From Molossus alvarezi (lineage: Eukaryota; Chordata; Mammalia; Chiroptera; Molossidae): a stretch of DNA of 64,000 nucleotides. The notes beneath the pieces were generated by a model. The model was not told the DNA's origin. It searched no databases and saw nothing but the letters and a program-made list of their open reading frames with translations. Positions 54,126 to 64,000 of the stretch are shown piece by piece (the first letter of the stretch is position 1; each line of letters opens with the position of its first letter). Made by a program: the position numbers and the translations under genes. The stretch covers positions 161,376,290 through 161,440,289 of the forward strand of contig CM073885.1 in assembly GCA_037176705.1 (NCBI GenBank), in the 5' to 3' direction.

Positions 54126-55524
54126 ATGTGCAGTATTAGCGCTGATTCTACGCAGACAGGCAGGCAAAGCGGGAAGGGTGCTGGGGTCAGGAGTGGCCTC
54201 TGGGGGATCCTTAGTTCTGGGAGTGCAGCACATCGGGCGCCCTGGGAAGCAGGGTCTGAGGTGGATTCACAGTGAAGGAATCCAGCTACTACTCACTGGA
54301 TTTCCAGCGAGGACAGGGAAGGAAGCAGGACCATGCAGAGAGAAGCGGGGCTGTTGTGGAATCTCGGATGAAGCTCTGAACTTGGAACAACTCTCAGAGC
54401 CATTGTGGTGAGGCTGGGGACCAAGCCTTATCCTCAGCATCAAGCAGTCATTAGACATAGGTAACCCTAAGGGAAAGGGTCGCGACCTTGGCGAGATGGC
54501 GATTCCTGGAGAGAGGAGTCCTTCATCCCTGCATGGAGAGGCAGGTCGGTGCAGCCAGACTTCTCACAGCGGGGTACTCAGACTGCGCCCCAGCACCCGC
54601 CCGTCTACGTCCCCCGGCAACGTGTTAGGATTAGAAACTCCGAGTGCTTGCCTGAGGCTCGGACTCAGCAACTTGGAGAATGGACGGGACTCGGGACTCG
54701 GCAGTCTGTGCTTTCATGAGCCCTCAGGGTGATTCGGGTATAGGCTACAAAGTGAGAGGACCACTCTACAGACAGGTAACAAGGAACCTTCTGGGTGATT
54801 TGACGCTGCTATTTAATTGTCATAAGGTATTTTAGTCTGTGCTAAAATCAAATCCTTTTCTAGCACAGTTACACCTTCAAAAACAAAAGATGTTCATTCT
54901 GTAAGCCGGTGGTCCCTGTATCCGCTCAAAGGCCCAAAGTAAACCTCAAGTCTCAACCAAAGAGGGATTCCGATGCCATTAACTCACTTTTGGTGTCTTC
55001 AATGAAGCTGTGATGAACAACTTGTTTAACTCTCTTGTGCCTCTCTTTTGATGCTTATGAAATGGAGGCTCTAAGACACGAGATATAGTCTAATTTGCTT
55101 CGTCTCGACTACATTTACATCTGAACGAGTTTCCTGTTCCCAGGATTCAAGTGCTCTTGCCCTTGACATAGCAAATGGCATGACAGTCTCTGTGCACTGA
55201 ACAGGAGAGGTGGAATCTCTGCAAAGAGCAAACGACGTCTCTTTGTTAAGAGGGTTAGTTTTTTCTAGGTCATTGGATCTGGGAACCGAGGGTCCCTCAG
55301 TTCCCACAGGTTCGTGCAGAGGCCGTTTTGGAGCCTGGTGCTAAGTAGGCCAAACTTCCAAGGCCCCCACTTGCTTTCTTCTTGTCGTCTTGTTGAAGGT
55401 GTCCCCACAGTACCCGCGCTGGCGGCAGGCTGGCCCTGTGCAGGGTTCTGGCACAACCCTTTGGGGGCTGTGTCCCTGCCCCCGCCACAGGCACCCTATT
55501 CATTGCAGTGGCAAAGTGTCTTCC

Positions 55525-55620
55525 CTGGGAGTCGAGAAAGTTCATTTCTAGCTCCACTTCTGCAAGACGGGTCACCTCCCTGGCCTCAGTCTCCTCATCA
55601 ACAAGGCAGTCGATGTCGAT
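55525..55620 (+). mobile_element. MIR fragment
   Basis: TAGCTCCACTTCTGCAAGACGGGTCACCTCCCTGGCCTCAGTCTCCTCATC matches the MIR core (GCTCTGCCACTTACTAGCTGTG... CTTAACCTCTCTGTGCCTCAGTTTCCTCATC). Confidence 0.6.
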
Positions 55621-55736
55621 GATCAGGAGTCTTGAGGCTGAGAAAGTCTTGAAACTAGAAACAAGCCAGAGGAAGGCAGTGAGGGACGAGCTCACTGTAC
55701 AGCCAGGAAGGACTGATGAGTAAAAGGGAGAATACA

Positions 55737-55844
55737 GCCCTGACCAGTTTGGCTCAGCGGTTGAGTGTCAGCCTACGGACCATAGAGTCCTGGGTTCAGT
55801 TCCCGCTAGGGGCACATACCACACAAAGAGAGAGAGAGAGAGAG
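55737..55844 (+). mobile_element. Short head-only VES-type SINE, class D
   Basis: GCCCTGACCAGTTTGGCTCAG to GGTTCAGTTCCCGCTAGGGG and CACATACCACAC, then an (AG)n-rich tail instead of the usual body. The short flank AGAATACA occurs at 55729-55736 and 55845-55852. It has the same truncated design as 31461 and 50950. Confidence 0.82.
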
Positions 55845-56548
55845 AAAGAATACAAAACATGTTCCCAGAAGAAAGATGCTAATTTCCAAGTAGGTCTGTC
55901 TTTGTTCTCCTGTTCAGCCAAAGCCGGAGCTGGATCTGACGAGATGACCCAACATCGTTTTTCTCCCTTCCCCAGACTGACACTTGTGTCCCCTGTGTGG
56001 GGTGTGAGATCTCCTGGGGCTCATCCATTCCCCTCTGCAGGGCCTGTCTCAGACGTGTCCTCCCTACAGGAGCAGCCCCTGTGTCAATGCCAAATGGCCA
56101 TATAAACAGCCCCGCGGATTGTGAGGGCTGCCGGGGTCACACACAGCATTTGATATTTATAACATGCAAACAAACACCCAGCCAGACAGGCCAGCAGCCC
56201 CCTGAGACGGACCAGCTTCTAAATCATCACAGCAGCAGAGTCCCACCGCTCCGGGAGCCCCCCCGACCTTGGATGTTATTTGAAGAAGCAAATCAAAACC
56301 CAGCAGTATTGTTGGATGCCAGCGCCCTGCAGAGGGGCTTCCAGGAGCCCCACCCACTGCAAAAAAACCCCATGAACCAAGTAACTTATGGATAGAGTTG
56401 GTTTTTCTGGCTTAAAAACCAAAGACTTTGCTAGTCTGACAGGAACACTGAGCTCCTGGGACTCCAAGGCAAAATGCTTGGATCTCACGCCGGGTGTTTT
56501 TTCCCTAGATAAAAATGCAGCCACACCTGTGACTTTTTGGACCACTCC

Positions 56549-56925
56549 CAGGTAACACGGAGTCCCACACAGTCCCTGTAAGTAGCAAAATCAATTTTAT
56601 TAAGAAATTAGAGTGCCCAGTTTTTTCTACGAGGCAAAGCTCCAACTTGATTTGAAGGTACACCATGCCCCTCTCCCAGGTAGGGTCCCCCTCTCCTTCA
56701 GCTCATCTGACACTAGCTAGATTCGACTCCTTAGACAGGAGTCAGGCAGCAGTCTTAGGTGTCCCTTAACCACAGGAGATGATGGTCAAGTTCTCCAGGT
56801 AATCCTAATTTATTGTCTTACAGGGTTTGCAAAGGCATTCATCCCCCTCTTGGGGGGAGGGGCTAGCTCACAGCACCTCTGAAAATCTTCCCTCAGCTTC
56901 TGTCTTCCTAAATGTTTTACACCCC
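56549..56925 (-). mobile_element. Possible solo LTR-like block, uncertain
   Basis: Read on the minus strand, the block has a central unique GC-rich part, a TTCTTAATAAAATTG polyadenylation-like signal, and about 35 nt later GGGACTGTGTGGGACTCCG, an order reminiscent of the R-U5 end of a retroviral LTR. No internal viral genes, primer-binding site or clear TG...CA ends with a short duplication could be confirmed. It could equally be unrelated unique sequence. Confidence 0.25.
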
Positions 56926-56974
56926 AGTTGAGGATTAGGAGTTCCAGAGTCATCTAAACCATAAGGTTCTAAAT

Positions 56975-57510
56975 TTTTAAAAAATTGTAATTGTGGCCCT
57001 GGCCAGTTTTTCTCAGTGTTTAGAGCACTGGTCCTTGGACCAAAGAGTTGCGGGTTCGATTCCGGTCAAGGGCACGTACCTCGGTTGCGGTTCGCCCCGG
57101 CCCTGGTCAAGGTTGTGCAGGAGGCAACCAATCGATGTGTCTCTCTCATGTTCATATTTCTCTCTCTCTTCCCCCTTTCCACTCTATCTGAAAATAAATG
57201 GAAAAATATTCTTGGGGGAGGATTAAAATAAAAATTGTAATTGTGATAAAAGACGCATACTATAAGATTTACCGTCAGGACCATCTCGACGTGTCCAGTG
57301 TAGTAGTATTAACGACACTCAGTTGCAGTGCAGATAGTCTCCAGGACTTTTTCCTCTTGCGAAATTTAAACTCTGTCCCCAGTAAACAACTCGTTTTCCC
57401 TCCCCCAGCCCCTGGCAACCGCCATGCTACTTTGTTTCCATGAATTTGACAACTCTAGGAACTTCATGTAAATGGCATTGTATAGTATTTGTCTTTTTGT
57501 GACCATAGGG
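56975..57510 (-). mobile_element. L1 3' end, interrupted by a SINE
   Basis: After the SINE, AATTGTGATAAAAGACGCATAC, GTGTAGTAGTATTAACGACACTC, CTCTTGCGAAATTTAAACTC, GCCCCTGGCAACCGCCATGC, TTTGACAACTCTAGGAAC and AGTATTTGTCTTTTTGTGACC follow the reverse complement of an old L1 3' UTR. Confidence 0.85.
56996..57229 (+). mobile_element. VES-type SINE, class B, inserted in an L1 remnant
   Basis: Head GCCCTGGCCAGTTTTTCTCAG (altered A box), then GGTTCGATTCCGGTCAAGGG, CAACCAATCGATGTGTCTC, tail ATATTCTTGGGGGAGGATTA. A perfect duplication AAAAATTGTAATTGTG lies at 56980-56995 and 57230-57245. Confidence 0.94.
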
Positions 57511-58664
57511 TGTTTGTGTCCAAACTGGGACACTTTTGAGCATGGACGGGGCTCTGGCCTGGTTATTAAGTGCACAGTCTCCGAGCAAGCACAGCTGCCA
57601 CGGGCAGCCTGAGCCACAGTGACCTGTCACACCAGCATGGCGACCTGGCTGCCTCGCTCTTGGCCGTTTTCGCTTCCCGCTCCCACTGCATGGGCAGCTC
57701 ACTGCTCACCCCGAGGAGACTGATCACCTCGACGTCTCAGGCAGGGCTTCCGTTTTCATAATCCATGACTCTGGTGTGCAGTGGTGTCTTTACCCACAGA
57801 CAGCACAATTCGGGGCAGAGCTCTGCTGAGCCAACACCCAGGGAGAGCCCAGAGCCCCCGCCCGCCCCGTTCTGCTTGGCACCACCCGCAGCTGTTTCTG
57901 GCGCTGGGTGGGGTTGCAGCCTCCTCACCAGTCCTTGTCACCATTCCGGAAGCTGCATATTGGCATCGAATGTGGCCGTGGGCTCCCACCCCAGCCCTGA
58001 GCAACTCAGCGTCCTGTGATGAGTGCTCCCACGTCTTTTAGGAGGCCGCAGAGCCAGAGGGCACAGATGCTACTCTCTGCAAGCCTCACATTTGATGGGA
58101 AACCAATCCCAGCCCTGCCTGTGAGGGGCACGAGCAGTCACAGCTGAGTGCGTTTTGTCCCCGATCGTGCACACATGTGTAGCTTCCAGTACGTCACTGA
58201 GTCGATGCTTGTGGCTGTGGGGTTTGAAAAGCCACATGCAATGGGTTGTTGGGCAGATTTCTGGCCAGCTGACTCGATGAAAGACTGCAGGGTCACGCAG
58301 AGAGGAGGACCCCTTCCGAGGTGCCTCAGCCCTGGCGGCCCTGAGCCTTCAGGCGGGGGAAGACAGCTGTCATCGGCAGAGCCCCCCACAGAGGTCCGAG
58401 ATCAGCACCTGGTAGAACCGTCCACCAAGTTGAGGAGGGGTTATTTGGGGAGGCGGCCTCTTGTGAAGAAGGGGCATCACAGGGGATTCACGGTTGTTGT
58501 CCTGGACTGTTGAGTCCTTGTAAGTAATTCATTTTATTGAGTTTGAACGGAAAAGTGTCATATAAGTCATGATTTATCCAGGCTAGGATTTACCTATCCA
58601 AACAGTGGCAAGGCCAAAGGCAGCTCCTGGTCTCTTCGTGTGTCTCCCCAAGCCCTCAGCACCC

Positions 58665-58855
58665 ACAAACCACTTTTCTGTCTCTCTGGACTTGCCTATT
58701 CCGGACCTTTCGTACAGATGAAAACATACTCTGTGGCCTTTGTATCTGGCTTGTTTCATTTGGAATAATGTTTTCAAGGTTCCTGCACGTTGTAGCAACA
58801 ATCAGAACTTCCTTTTCATGGCTGAGTACTATTCCACTGTCCTCTGATGTTTGCT
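58665..58855 (-). mobile_element. L1 3' UTR fragment
   Basis: CTCTCTGGACTTGCCTATTCCGGACC, GTATCTGGCTTGTTTCATTTGG, AATGTTTTCAAGGTTCCTGCACGTTGTAGC, CATGGCTGAGTACTATTCCACTG is the reverse complement of an old L1 3' UTR segment. Confidence 0.85.
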
Positions 58856-59040
58856 GCAGCACTTCCTGCACTGGCACAGTGCTCCCGGTGCCCTGTTCCT
58901 TTTGCTAGTGACTCGGCTGTGGCTTCAGGGCGGCCTTCCCAGACACCTCCCTGACAGCGCTTGTCCTTGGAACCTCTTATCCTCTGACTTCTTCCTGTGT
59001 AGTTTTCTTACCTACCTCTTCCCTCACAAAAACATAGACA

Positions 59041-59288
59041 TTTTTTTTTTATCCTCACCCGAGGACATTTTTCTATTTTTTGTTCAGATAGAGTGGGAGG
59101 GAGAGAGAGGAAGAGAGAGAGAGAGAAACATCAATGTGAAAGGGACACATCGAGTGGCTGCCACCTACATGACAAACCAGGGCCGGGGACAAACTGCAAC
59201 TGAGGTACGTGCCCTTAGCGGGAACTGAACCCAGGTCTCCCTGGACTGCAGGCCGACGTTCTAACCTCTGAGCCAAACCGGCCAGGGC
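59041..59288 (-). mobile_element. VES-type SINE, class A
   Basis: The minus-strand head is GCCCTGGCCGGTTTGGCTCAG, the body CGCTAAGGGCACGTACCTC, the tail ATGTCCTCGGGTGAGGAT. The 12-bp duplication AAAACATAGACA lies at 59029-59040 and 59289-59300. Confidence 0.94.
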
Positions 59289-59299
59289 AAAACATAGAC

Positions 59300-59390
59300 A
59301 CATTTGTCTACTGTTGCATGCTTGCTGCCTAGCAGAGCCTGACACATGGTCGATACTCAATAAGTAGTTGTTAAATGAATAAAAGCAGTC
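59300..59390 (+). mobile_element. L2 3' end
   Basis: GCTGCCTAGCAGAGCCTGACACATGGTCGATACTCAATAAGTAGTTGTTAAATGAATAAAAG is the L2 terminus (TAGCACAGTGCCTGGCACATAGTAGGCGCTCAATAAATGTTTGTTGAATGAATG). Confidence 0.75.
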
Positions 59391-60339
59391 AGGGCAGAAT
59401 ATCTAACCGCTGTTGTGACACGCTGCCAATTTTGAGGACGTCTTCGTGTGTGTGTGCGTGTGGTGACCTTACTGAAATGGATAATTAGTAAAGCTCCTAC
59501 AAGGAAGAGTTTGAGAGCGAGACATTGTAAGCGAGAGGAAGGGAGGAGGGAGGCATGAGAGCTTCTCACAGCTTAGATTGTGGGTGAGAAAACAAAAAAT
59601 ATGTACAGAGTTCCCTACCAGTCTGTATGGACTGTCCCTCGATTTTATCTTTTGTCTCTTAAATAAACGGACCCAAAGAACTGATAGTAACAACATTGAG
59701 AGCAAATTGCCAAAGTATGTCGGGCCGTCGAACAGTTTTGGTTACTCTGGCTGCCGTGTCTTTCTTAGAAGCAGGAGCTGTTAGGCTGGAAACCACTGCC
59801 TGTTGAATCTTGTAAGCTTCGCGTGGTCGTGGGAGATCTCAGTTGTTTCTGCTGAGCTGTGCGATATTTAGCAAGCTCTTTGAGGTGTTTTTTTTAATCA
59901 GCATGAGTCAAAGGGGAAACTCAGGCTGAACTGACCTTCCTGAAAGTGTGAACCTATGTAACCCCAAAGCCCAGCACAGCCAGAAAGGTGGCAGTGTGAG
60001 CAGGCCCTGGCCCCCAGCGTCCTGGGCCCCAGGACCAGCACCTGCAGGGGCCAGGGAGGGGCCGCGGCAGTTTCCAGGTGGAGTGGGTGGTGCGGAGTCC
60101 CTCCAGGTCAGGACTAGGACTCCAGCTTGAGCCCGTGAGCCCCGAGACTGGACACTTCCCCCGTTCACTTGCAGCCCAGTGTAGTGCAGACAGAGCTACC
60201 GGAAGGAGGAAGGGCTCCGGTTCCGGGGTTGGGCCCGAGCTGGCACTCACAGCCGCTTCCCTCTCGCCACATCCCTTGCAGGTTATATTTTTAACAAGAT
60301 GTCTAGGCTCAACCATTGACAGTTCCTCATATCCTGGGA

Positions 60340-60490
60340 GTTTATCATCTGTGTGACTTTGAGAAAGTGACTTAACCTCTGGAACTTCAGTTGCCATAAT
60401 CCCTACCTAATAAAGCTCTTCACTCATTCATTCACTCAACAGATAATTATTGAGTGCCCAATATGCCCCAGGTATTGGGCCAGCTGCCAG
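60340..60490 (+). mobile_element. MIR fragment followed by an unassigned old repeat
   Basis: TGTGTGACTTTGAGAAAGTGACTTAACCTCTGGAACTTCAG is MIR core. It is followed by TCATTCATTCACTCAACAGATAATTATTGAGTGCCCAATATGCCCCAGG, the same old repeat core seen at 24640. Confidence 0.6.
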
Positions 60491-61839
60491 GAAAATACCT
60501 CCAAGGTACCAAGTGCGACAGAGAAGACGTTTGAGTAAAATAGAGAATTATAACACGGGATATTAATTGCTTTGACAGAGGGACATATATAAATATCTAG
60601 GGAACTAGCCTGGATTGGGGCTGGGAAATATGGGGGTTAGGACAACTCTGGTGGAAAGAAAATGGTTTAGGGCAGGCTGGAGAGTATAGAGGGCTCCAGT
60701 TCCACCTGATCTTACCACCTTCCCCAGACCCACAGTTCCCCAGGTGACCTGCCCACGTCAGAATTCCTCTAGGGAAACAGGAGCAAAGCAGAGCTTTGAA
60801 TAGGAGCAGCCCTCCTGAAAAGACAGAGATGCTAGAGGTACAAGTCTCACTGTTAGAAGACATGTCCTTATCTCTGTCCTTTCTGGGACGGAAAAATGGT
60901 GGAGCAGATACACAATTGGTCCAGCAAGAGGATCCTGAGAGAGAAATCACCAAATCCAGCCAGGGCCCCAGCTGCAGAGATGGCCTGTTCATCCCTCCAG
61001 CCCGCCCAGCAGAAAATCCGGGCTGAAGTGGGGCGGGCCCTGGGCCCCCTCTCTGCTGGTGACAGCCACCCCCGCAGAGCAGCCGTCAAGACCACAGGGG
61101 TTTCGGCAGCAGCCTGACTTGAAAAGCAAGCTGCCAGCCCTGGCTCGGTGCCCACTCGGCCTTCGCGCTCCCTGACACACTCTCCAGCCTGGAGAGGCCG
61201 CAGCTCCCTCCTGAGGTCTCTGGCAGCAGGCAGTCTGCCTCCTCAGGTGCCCACAGAAACCACACCTGCAGACCCACCCTCCCGCGAGCTGGGCCAGCTC
61301 CTGAGGTACTGGCTGTTTTAAAGTGCAGACAAGCGGATCTTAAACATGACTCGCCAAGAGTCTTGTGGTTTGCTGATTTCTTTTAGCCATGTTTCACACG
61401 GATATCATTAGGGTAGAGCATTATCATTTCATCTTTTTTTTCTTAGCTTGTTTATGCAGGTTGCAGTCATGAGTATATCCCTTTGTTTCTACATAGGAGC
61501 TGGTAGCCAACCCATTCTCCATTCTGTCCCTGTCTTCCGTGGAGTCAGATGCCTCCACCAGGGAGATCAGGGGATGCCACACCTCTGGACAGAGCTGCCA
61601 AACATTAGAGGACTGACAATTGTCAACATACCCCCCAAAATAAAAACATATGCTTTCCTCAATGTCAACCTCCTAAAGGAGTCAAAACAACAACAACAAA
61701 AAACTTACAGCAGCCAAAATGAGAGAAACCTTTGTCGTGCAGGTGAAACGGCCCATCATAATTCAGGTGTCAGATGTGCCTCTCATTGACAAAAGTCATA
61801 GCAGGTGTAATTGGTCCTGAAGTATTTCTGAGGGAAAGC

Positions 61840-61920
61840 CCGGAGCCCAGAGAGGGTAAGCCGCACACCTGGGCCACGGTGCTCACTGCTAGAAGGCCCG
61901 GAGCTGGGCCCAGGGGGCGA
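61840..61920 (-). mobile_element. Possible MIR fragment
   Basis: GAGCCCAGAGAGGGTAAGCCGCACACCTGGGCC, then GAAGGCCCGGAGCTGGGCCC, weakly resembles the reverse complement of the MIR 5' half. Confidence 0.35.
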
Positions 61921-62553
61921 TGCTGAGTGGCCGCCTTGTCGGTTCCAACACTGACCCTCACCACAACCCAGCGGCCACTCTGAGGAGGGTAGAAATGACA
62001 AGAGTAGGCCGAGGACAGGAAAGGAAAAAATACTTTCAGCTTCTCTTTAAACCTTTCGTGTTTGCCAACACTTTATGGTGCATCTCTCCACAGAAGGGCC
62101 AACGTACATAGAATAACATCAGAGAGAGAGCCCCTCCCCAGAGAAAAAGAAAAGGAAACTGAGTCCACTGGGGAGAAATAAAATGGCCTGCTTCTCTCTC
62201 GGCCTGTTAAGTAGTTGCAGACCCTCTTGCTCTTTTTCCTCTGGTAGTAATGACTCATCAAGCCAAAGCTAAAAGGTTTTTGATGGGATAAAAAGAAGCC
62301 ATCCATGAAAGGGTCAAGGCCTGACGCTCTGGGTATCTGTCACTGAATGAACCAAATCAATTTAGAGCGTGTGTCCTCCGACAGTGAGGAGGAGGCAGCC
62401 GGCCAGAGGGACATCTTGATCCCAGTAGGCCAGGCTGTGGAGGAAATTAGCCATTGTTTTCTTTGCTGAGGTTGCGGCCCTCTCAGAAGGTAATAGATGC
62501 CGGGAGCCCTCGTCTAGTGCAGGTAAGGAAGGGCAAACTCATTTGCACTTTGT

Positions 62554-62763
62554 TTTTTTCTTTATTGATTTTAGAGAGAGAGGAAGGGAGAGAGAGAGAG
62601 AGAGATAGAAACATGGATGAGAGAGAACATCGATTGATTGCCTCCTGCATGCCCCCCACTGGGGATCGGACCCACAACCTGGGCGTGTGCACTGACTGGA
62701 AATCAAACCAGCCACCTCTTGGTACATGGATTGATGCTCAGCCACTGAGCCACACCGTCGGGG
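62554..62763 (-). mobile_element. VES-type SINE, class C
   Basis: The minus-strand head is GCCCCGACGGTGTGGCTCAGTG, the body TCCAGTCAGTGCACACGCCC, GTGGGGGGCATGCAGGAGGC, tail CTAAAATCAATAAAG. Flanks AAACTCATTTGCACTTTGT and AAACTCACTGGCACTTTGT match at 17 of 19. Confidence 0.9.
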
Positions 62764-63098
62764 CAAACTCACTGGCACTTTGTAAGTGAATGAATTACCT
62801 CTGAATATAGTTAGCTTGTGTTGGAGGGCCTGATTTGGTTCCCAGTATAGCCTATAATGTGCACTACAATGGGGTACTTTCTTCTCGGGGTGAAGGTTTT
62901 GAGATTAGAAGGTAGAGCAGGAAAATGGCCAGAACGGACTCAGTACAGAATTGCAATGGACCCAGGAACTGGTTGAATGAGAACTGGGACCAAGAAGCCC
63001 AAAGACAATTCAGCAAATTCCAGCTCAAAAGGAATGATTGATAACCTGGGTTGGCCTTAAGCTTGCATTGTAGCAAATCCATTTAACACAAAACATTT

Positions 63099-63341
63099 TT
63101 TTTTATCCTCATCTGAGGACATTTTTGCATTTATCTTCAGATAGAGCAGGAGGGAGGGAGAGAGCGAGCGAGAGCGAAACATCGATATGAGAGAGACACA
63201 TCAACTGGTTGTCACCCACACAACCCCAACCAGGACCGGGAACAAACTGCAACCGAGGTACGTGCCCTTAGTGGGAACCGAACCCGGCACTCTCTGATCC
63301 ATAGGCTGATGCTCTAACTGCTGAGCCAAGCTGGCCAGGGC
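63099..63341 (-). mobile_element. VES-type SINE, class A
   Basis: The minus-strand head is GCCCTGGCCAGCTTGGCTCAG, the body CACTAAGGGCACGTACCTC, the tail ATGTCCTCAGATGAGGAT. It sits between ACACAAAACATTTT (63086) and CAGAAAACATTTT (63342). The second copy is also the left duplication of the SINE at 63602. Confidence 0.9.
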
Positions 63342-63372
63342 CAGAAAACATTTTAAAAATAGTTTTATTGAG

Positions 63373-63573
63373 TCTGGCTGGTGTGGTTCAGTGGTTGAGC
63401 ATTGACCCATGCACCAAGAGGTCGCCGGTTTGATTCCCAGTCAGGGCGTATGCCCAGGTTGTGGGCCCGGTCCGCAGTGGGGGTCATGCAGGAGGCAGCC
63501 AATCAGTGTTCTCTCTCATCAATGTTTCTATCTTTCCCTCTCATCTCTCTGCAAAATCAATAAAGGGAAAAAA
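63373..63573 (+). mobile_element. VES-type SINE, class C
   Basis: Head TCTGGCTGGTGTGGTTCAGTG, body CCAGTCAGGGCGTATGCCC, tail AAAATCAATAAAGGG plus A's. It is inserted in the tail of the minus-strand SINE at 63602, between TTTTATTGAG and TATTATTGAT. Confidence 0.88.
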
Positions 63574-63576
63574 AAA

Positions 63577-63604
63577 TACACACACACACACATATATATG
63601 TATA
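63577..63604. repeat. (AC)n(AT)n microsatellite
   Basis: About eight AC units then several AT units, grown from the A-rich tail junction of two SINEs. Confidence 0.85.
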
Positions 63605-63791
63605 TTATTGATTTGTAGACAGAGAGGAAGGGAGAGGGAGGGAGAAAGAGAAACATCAATAGGCTGCTTTCTGCACATTTTCTACTGGGTATCCTGCTTG
63701 TAACCCCGGCATGTGTCCTGACTGGGAATTGAACTGGCAACCTTTTGGTGCATGGGTGGATGCTCAACCCACTGAGCCACACTGGCCAGGG
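63602..63791 (-). mobile_element. VES-type SINE, class C
   Basis: The minus-strand head is CCCTGGCCAGTGTGGCTCAGTG, the body CCAGTCAGGACACATGCCGGG, the tail CTACAAATCAATAATA. The right flank AACAGAAAACATTT (63793-63806) pairs with the copy at 63342, beyond the SINE inserted in its tail. Confidence 0.87.
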
Positions 63792-64000
63792 TAACAGAAA
63801 ACATTTCCTTTTAATGCTCATGGCACCATATTAGCCATCTTTTAAAGAAAATTACTCAAACCTATACTTTGGGCTGGTACATGTTCAAAGTATTCAGAAC
63901 TTTAATGTTTAACCTTAAGAGTAATACTGGCATGTAAATGATGGAGGGGAAAGAACCTAGTAATAGCCAGTATTTATTGATTGCTAACTCAATAATAAAA

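Larger units (their letters stand above)
1..64000 (+). other. FRMD4A: FRMD4A locus, internal portion of the gene
   Basis: The window is entirely inside FRMD4A. Seven coding exons on the + strand join in frame, and the first begins with the third base of a split codon, so coding exons exist upstream. The last ends at an in-frame splice donor, so more exist downstream. FRMD4A is a cytoplasmic FERM-domain scaffold; published work links it to cytohesins and Par-3 at epithelial junctions, where it promotes Arf6 activation and polarity. The seven exons cover roughly residues 86-238 of the roughly 1,040-residue human isoform (numbering from memory). The N-terminal half of F1, most of F3, the coiled coil and the long disordered tail lie outside. 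Paralogue FRMD4B is excluded by residues such as SYLKDNATIE, ELIDVDSEVV and NGQTRGQ. Confidence 0.95.
46607..64000 (+). other. FRMD4A: FRMD4A intron (5' part), at least 17.4 kb
   Basis: No further exon was recognised. It holds a (GT)13 run at 46941-46966, SINEs at 47572, 48664, 49114, 50950, 55737, 56996, 59041, 62554, 63099, 63373 and 63602, a MER5-like element at about 50326-50470, L1 3' ends at 56975-57510 and 58665-58855, an LTR-like block at 56549-56925, a MIR at 55525 and an L2 end at 59300-59390. Nothing identifiable was seen at 47830-48640, 49740-50320, 51080-52220, 52260-53160, 54130-55520, 57560-58660 or 60500-62520. Confidence 0.8.

Noticed and set aside
46607..64000. The next FRMD4A exon (IFQWRQLENLYF...)
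   Set aside because: I looked for TTCCAGTGG-, CTGGAAAAC- and GTACTTC-type coding sequence next to AG/GT and found none. It probably lies beyond the window, though a reading error on my part is possible.

Overview
The window is nuclear DNA from a mammal, almost certainly a bat of the Yangochiroptera. It holds about 39 copies of the tRNA-derived VES-type SINE, whose head reads CCCTGGCCGGTTTGGCTCAG; this family is known from vespertilionid and related bats. Worn L1, L2, MIR and hAT-like remnants common to placental mammals lie among them. I could not fix the species. There are no operons, ribosome binding sites or other prokaryotic features.

The only gene I can support is FRMD4A (FERM domain containing 4A), on the + strand. 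The first and last coding exons found are both internal, so the whole window lies inside the gene. Seven consecutive coding exons are present: 10017-10101, 24172-24228, 25087-25109, 36908-36991, 42181-42246, 42431-42488 and 46520-46606. All have AG/GT splice sites and compatible phases. Joined, they give about 153 residues of the FERM domain (the end of F1/start of F2, most of F2, and the F2/F3 junction), with no stop or frameshift. The residues match FRMD4A, not its paralogue FRMD4B, at the diagnostic positions. The next expected exon (downstream of ...KVKPRK) was not seen in the remaining 17.4 kb.

Everything else is intron. 1-10016 is the end of a large upstream intron. 10102-24171 is a 14.1 kb intron. 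24229-25086 is a 0.86 kb intron ahead of a 23-nt microexon. 25110-36907 is an 11.8 kb intron containing a SINE-free, AT-rich 1.8 kb block. 36992-42180 is GC-richer, SINE-poor intron. 42247-42430 is a 184-nt intron. 42489-46519 is a 4.0 kb intron, and 46607-64000 is the start of another long intron.

I saw no exciting new system such as a defence island or new gene cluster. The observations most worth following are: the microexon, whose skipping makes an immediate stop; a very short SINE class made only of the tRNA-like head plus an A tail; and four places where SINEs inserted repeatedly at the same target sequence. SINE class letters A to E below are my own working labels. A: CTAAGGGCACGTACC body, tail GTCCTCGGGTGAGGAT. 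B: GTCAAGGGCACGTACC body, tail ATCAATGGAAAAATATCC. C: GTGTGGCTCAGTGGTTGAGC head, tail AAAATCAATAAA. D: short, head only. E: older, with GTACACCAAAAGGTTGC.
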